From an uncultured Lachnospiraceae bacterium (GTDB lineage Bacteria; Bacillota; Clostridia; Lachnospirales; Lachnospiraceae): a stretch of 64,000 bases of DNA. The stretch is from contig CAJUIP010000016.1 in the NCBI GenBank assembly GCA_910586315.1, positions 11,087 to 75,086 on the forward strand, in the 5' to 3' direction. Of the stretch, positions 62,209 through 64,000 are shown one piece after another. Numbering within the stretch: position 1 is the stretch's first letter; every line of letters begins with the position of its first letter. Below the pieces are notes generated by a model. It was not told the DNA's origin and did not search any database. It worked only from the letters and a program-made list of their open reading frames with translations. Both the position numbers and the translations under genes were made by a program.

Positions 62209-62358
62209 CACACGGGTATCCAGAGGAAATATGTCAGCTAGAGCTGACGAGTGCCCGGCGCACGAGTAGGGAAGGTTTTACTTACTCGATTGCACACAGG
62301 CACTCCAAGGAAGATTGTCGGTCAGCTGATGAGTGTTCGGCGCATAAGCGGAGGAGAA
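62209..62358 (+). repeat. Degenerate direct duplication
   Basis: Two imperfect copies of about 64 bases lie about 85 bases apart. Shared blocks are TCAGCT, GAGTG, CGGCGCA and GGAAGATTGT/GGAAATATGT. Neither copy has an intact frame; the second belongs to a short open frame with RKIVGQLMSVRRISGG. It is probably the scar of a decayed gene. The stretch 62140-62511 otherwise shows no supported gene. Confidence 0.45.
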
Positions 62359-62511
62359 GCTTCCCCTGTTCTATTAAACATGTCTATAGAATGGATGAAC
62401 GGAATCAGACATCATGTGGAGTATGTGACGAATAGAAAAGTGTTCTTTGCCAGGTGGATTGTCCTTCATAATTAACCCGAATACAGATACCAGGAAACGG
62501 AGGAACAACTG

Positions 62512-62830
62512 ATGTTAAATTGTAAACGGAACTGGGTCAGGATTGCTGACCAGGAGGAAGAAAATTTCTGCCACATTCATGCTTGGCAGACGGACAGTGA
62601 GGAGGGAGAGGGAAAGACCATCGCCATTGTGGATCTGCTTACCGGAAGGGTGTTCTATTTGGACCAGGCGGCCAGGAACGACCCCATGGTCCAAAAAAAG
62701 AATTCATTCTATCACGGACAAGGCAGGAAAGGTCCATCCCTATTCCGTAGAACGTCTGGAGTCCATTCTTCGCAGTGTGGTCGATTATGAGAGTGAGGAG
62801 GGGCCGGAAAACGGAAGATGGGAGGAGTAG
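62512..62830 (+). pseudogene. Small hypothetical gene with frameshift at an A7 run
   Basis: The frame from ATG 62512 (MLNCKRNWVRIADQEEENFC...) reads well to RNDPMVQKK and then degenerates. The natural continuation, RIHSITDKAGKVHPYSVERLES to the stop at 62830, lies in the next frame. The switch falls on seven A residues at 62693-62699, where one base fewer would join the two halves into one protein of about 105 residues. The options are an indel, a read error, or slippage. The GGAGGAAC site upstream supports the start. The family is unknown. Confidence 0.65.
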
Positions 62831-62836
62831 ACGGAC

Positions 62837-63256
62837 ATGAAATATTCCAGAACAGAAGATTTCCCCTGCCACAAAATGTTCCATATCCTTCAGAAACTGA
62901 ATGAGGCTCCTGGAGATTACCGGGCCTACGTCAGTCATGTGGACAGTATTTATCCCATAACCGGGGTGTCTGCCGGAGTCATGGATGACGCCATTAGTTT
63001 TTCATCCATAGAGACTTATGGAAAAATACCCCGGACAATCTGCACGGTAACGGAACTGCGTCACCAGATAAAGAGACTGTTTGAGGAGGATAAGCAGCTG
63101 GACCCTTATATGGATGCATGTCTGGAGGCAGCGGAAGACGCAGACCCGGAACTGGAGCTGCAGATGACGGAACCCTGCTGGATTCAGGGCTGGGCGGTTG
63201 ATGATACCTGCCGCCATTTTTATCTGATTGCCGGGGAAGCGTGGGGCTGGACCTAG
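62837..63256 (+). CDS. Unrecognised 139-residue protein
   Basis: An acidic soluble protein, MKYSRTEDFPCHKMFHILQK... It has a central helix VTELRHQIKRLFEEDKQLDPYMDACLEAAED and a C-terminal strand region WIQGWAVDDTCRHFYLIAGEAWGWT. It starts 7 bases after the preceding frameshifted gene, so both are likely in one transcript. No motif of known function is seen. Confidence 0.6.
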   Translation: MKYSRTEDFPCHKMFHILQKLNEAPGDYRAYVSHVDSIYPITGVSAGVMDDAISFSSIETYGKIPRTICTVTELRHQIKRLFEEDKQLDPYMDACLEAAEDADPELELQMTEPCWIQGWAVDDTCRHFYLIAGEAWGWT

Positions 63257-63283
63257 ATCAGATCCTAAACAGGAGGAAAAAGA

Positions 63284-63913
63284 TTGGACAATACACGGAT
63301 CATGTTTAAGGTAAAGGCGATGGAACATGCGCTTTCTTTATCCGTATTCTCCGGAGACTACCGGTCGCCTTCCGGTTTTCATTTACATGAGAACGAGCTG
63401 ATCGAACTGGAGCAGAAACGATACACGGTTGCCAGGAATACGAATTCTTATCTCACATTAAGACTCTATCCGGGGCCTGATGGGAAAGAAGTGCTGAAAC
63501 TGGAGTTTTTGTGGCTGAAGGAGGAGGAAGACGGCAGGCTTTCCGGTAAAGACGTGGAATTTCAGGTTTCCTATAACATGTTTAAAGATTCCATTGGGAA
63601 AAGCTATACGCACATGGGTGAGAACCAAAAAATGTTATCTCTCATGAAATGGAGAAGGCCGCCGCTGGAATTTTGCTGCCGGAAGAATTTGAAGGAAGCA
63701 GTGAATAACCCTCATATCTGCAGAAAGTTAGGGCATTTCCTTGGGAAAAACTTTTTGTGGCCGCGAAGCAAGTCTATTTGTTTCTGTGATGATTTCGAGC
63801 CGTACAGCTTTGGTTTTTCCGAAAAAACGGTTGACGGATATGAATTGTATGGGGTGGTTATCCTCCATGGAAGAGAGAATATGAAAAAGTCTTACTACAG
63901 TATCCATATATGA
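63284..63913 (+). CDS. Unrecognised 209-residue protein, TTG start
   Basis: A soluble protein with mixed strands and helices (RIMFKVKAMEHALSLSVFSG..., then YLTLRLYPGPDGKEVLKLEFLWL). It contains a Cys-containing middle (LEFCCRKNLKEA, ICFCDDFEPYSF). The start is TTG at 63284 with AGGAGG 10 bases upstream, which decides it. It follows the previous gene by 27 bases. No family is recognised; it ends the accessory run at a terminator. Confidence 0.6.
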   Translation: MDNTRIMFKVKAMEHALSLSVFSGDYRSPSGFHLHENELIELEQKRYTVARNTNSYLTLRLYPGPDGKEVLKLEFLWLKEEEDGRLSGKDVEFQVSYNMFKDSIGKSYTHMGENQKMLSLMKWRRPPLEFCCRKNLKEAVNNPHICRKLGHFLGKNFLWPRSKSICFCDDFEPYSFGFSEKTVDGYELYGVVILHGRENMKKSYYSIHI

Positions 63914-63921
63914 TACATCAG

Positions 63922-63950
63922 AAAGGATTTCCCAAGTGGAGATCCTTTTT
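63922..63950 (+). terminator. Terminator at the end of the accessory run
   Basis: AAAGGAT pairs with ATCCTTT around a 13-base loop and runs into TTTTATT. The remaining 50 bases to the window end show no feature. Confidence 0.75.
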
Positions 63951-64000
63951 ATTACGGCTTTAGCCAGTTGAGGGCATTGGAGTTTTTCGTGTTCCGAAAA

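Overview
The window looks like chromosomal DNA of a low-to-mid GC Gram-positive anaerobe of the Clostridia, most likely a gut Lachnospiraceae-type organism. The signs are AGGAGG-type ribosome binding sites, a DarA-type c-di-AMP receptor, a pta-ackA acetate fermentation pair, an LPXTG surface protein, choline-binding-type cell-wall repeats, and a terminal-reductase NRPS operon of the kind found in gut Clostridia. No genus can be assigned from sequence alone.

Layout. 1-5.4 kb: the 3' end of a purH-type AICAR transformylase, then a LysR regulator and a three-gene operon (CitE-like lyase, GltS-like carrier, isocitrate lyase/PEP-mutase family lyase), probably for uptake and cleavage of a small di- or tricarboxylic acid. 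5.4-16.2 kb: accessory zone with a Fic protein, tRNA-Leu(CAA), a DUF4143-type ATPase, a type I restriction-modification locus in which hsdS is fused in frame to hsdR, a DUF3788 protein, gene remnants and a serine recombinase. 16.3-27.7 kb: an operon predicted to make an N-acylated dipeptide aldehyde (acyl ligase, C-A-T-C-A-T-R NRPS, free acyl carrier protein, Sfp-type phosphopantetheinyl transferase) with two unassigned membrane proteins embedded in it. 27.8-30.7 kb: VapBC-like toxin-antitoxin, GNAT acetyltransferase, small zinc-finger membrane protein, and repeat-rich spacers.

30.7-40.5 kb is ordinary core genome: polA, coaE, an MBL hydrolase, a methyltransferase, tmcAL, darA, pta, ackA. 40.6-48.7 kb is a cell-envelope operon: L,D-transpeptidase-like protein, choline-binding-type transglutaminase protein, then carrier protein, MBOAT acyltransferase, SGNH-like protein, secreted protein, adenylating enzyme and M15 peptidase. 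This is a Dlt-like acyl-transfer system joined to peptidoglycan-editing enzymes. 48.9-49.6 kb is DUF177-rpmF.

49.8-55.7 kb is a candidate defence island: HTH-Fic protein, PD-(D/E)XK nuclease-like protein, TIGR02391/HEPN-like protein, and a bacterial NLR-like STAND-TPR protein. 55.9-58.8 kb holds a holin-like protein and two secreted-protein genes each broken by an in-frame stop. 58.9-63.9 kb is a run of unrecognised genes that resembles cargo of an integrated element, with one A-run frameshift.

Two repeat families run through the non-coding DNA: long (about 165 bp) MITE-like hairpins whose arms differ in sequence but keep pairing, and short REP-like palindromes built on a CCGCGGTACGCGG-type core. 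All assignments were made by eye from protein motifs; no database search was run.
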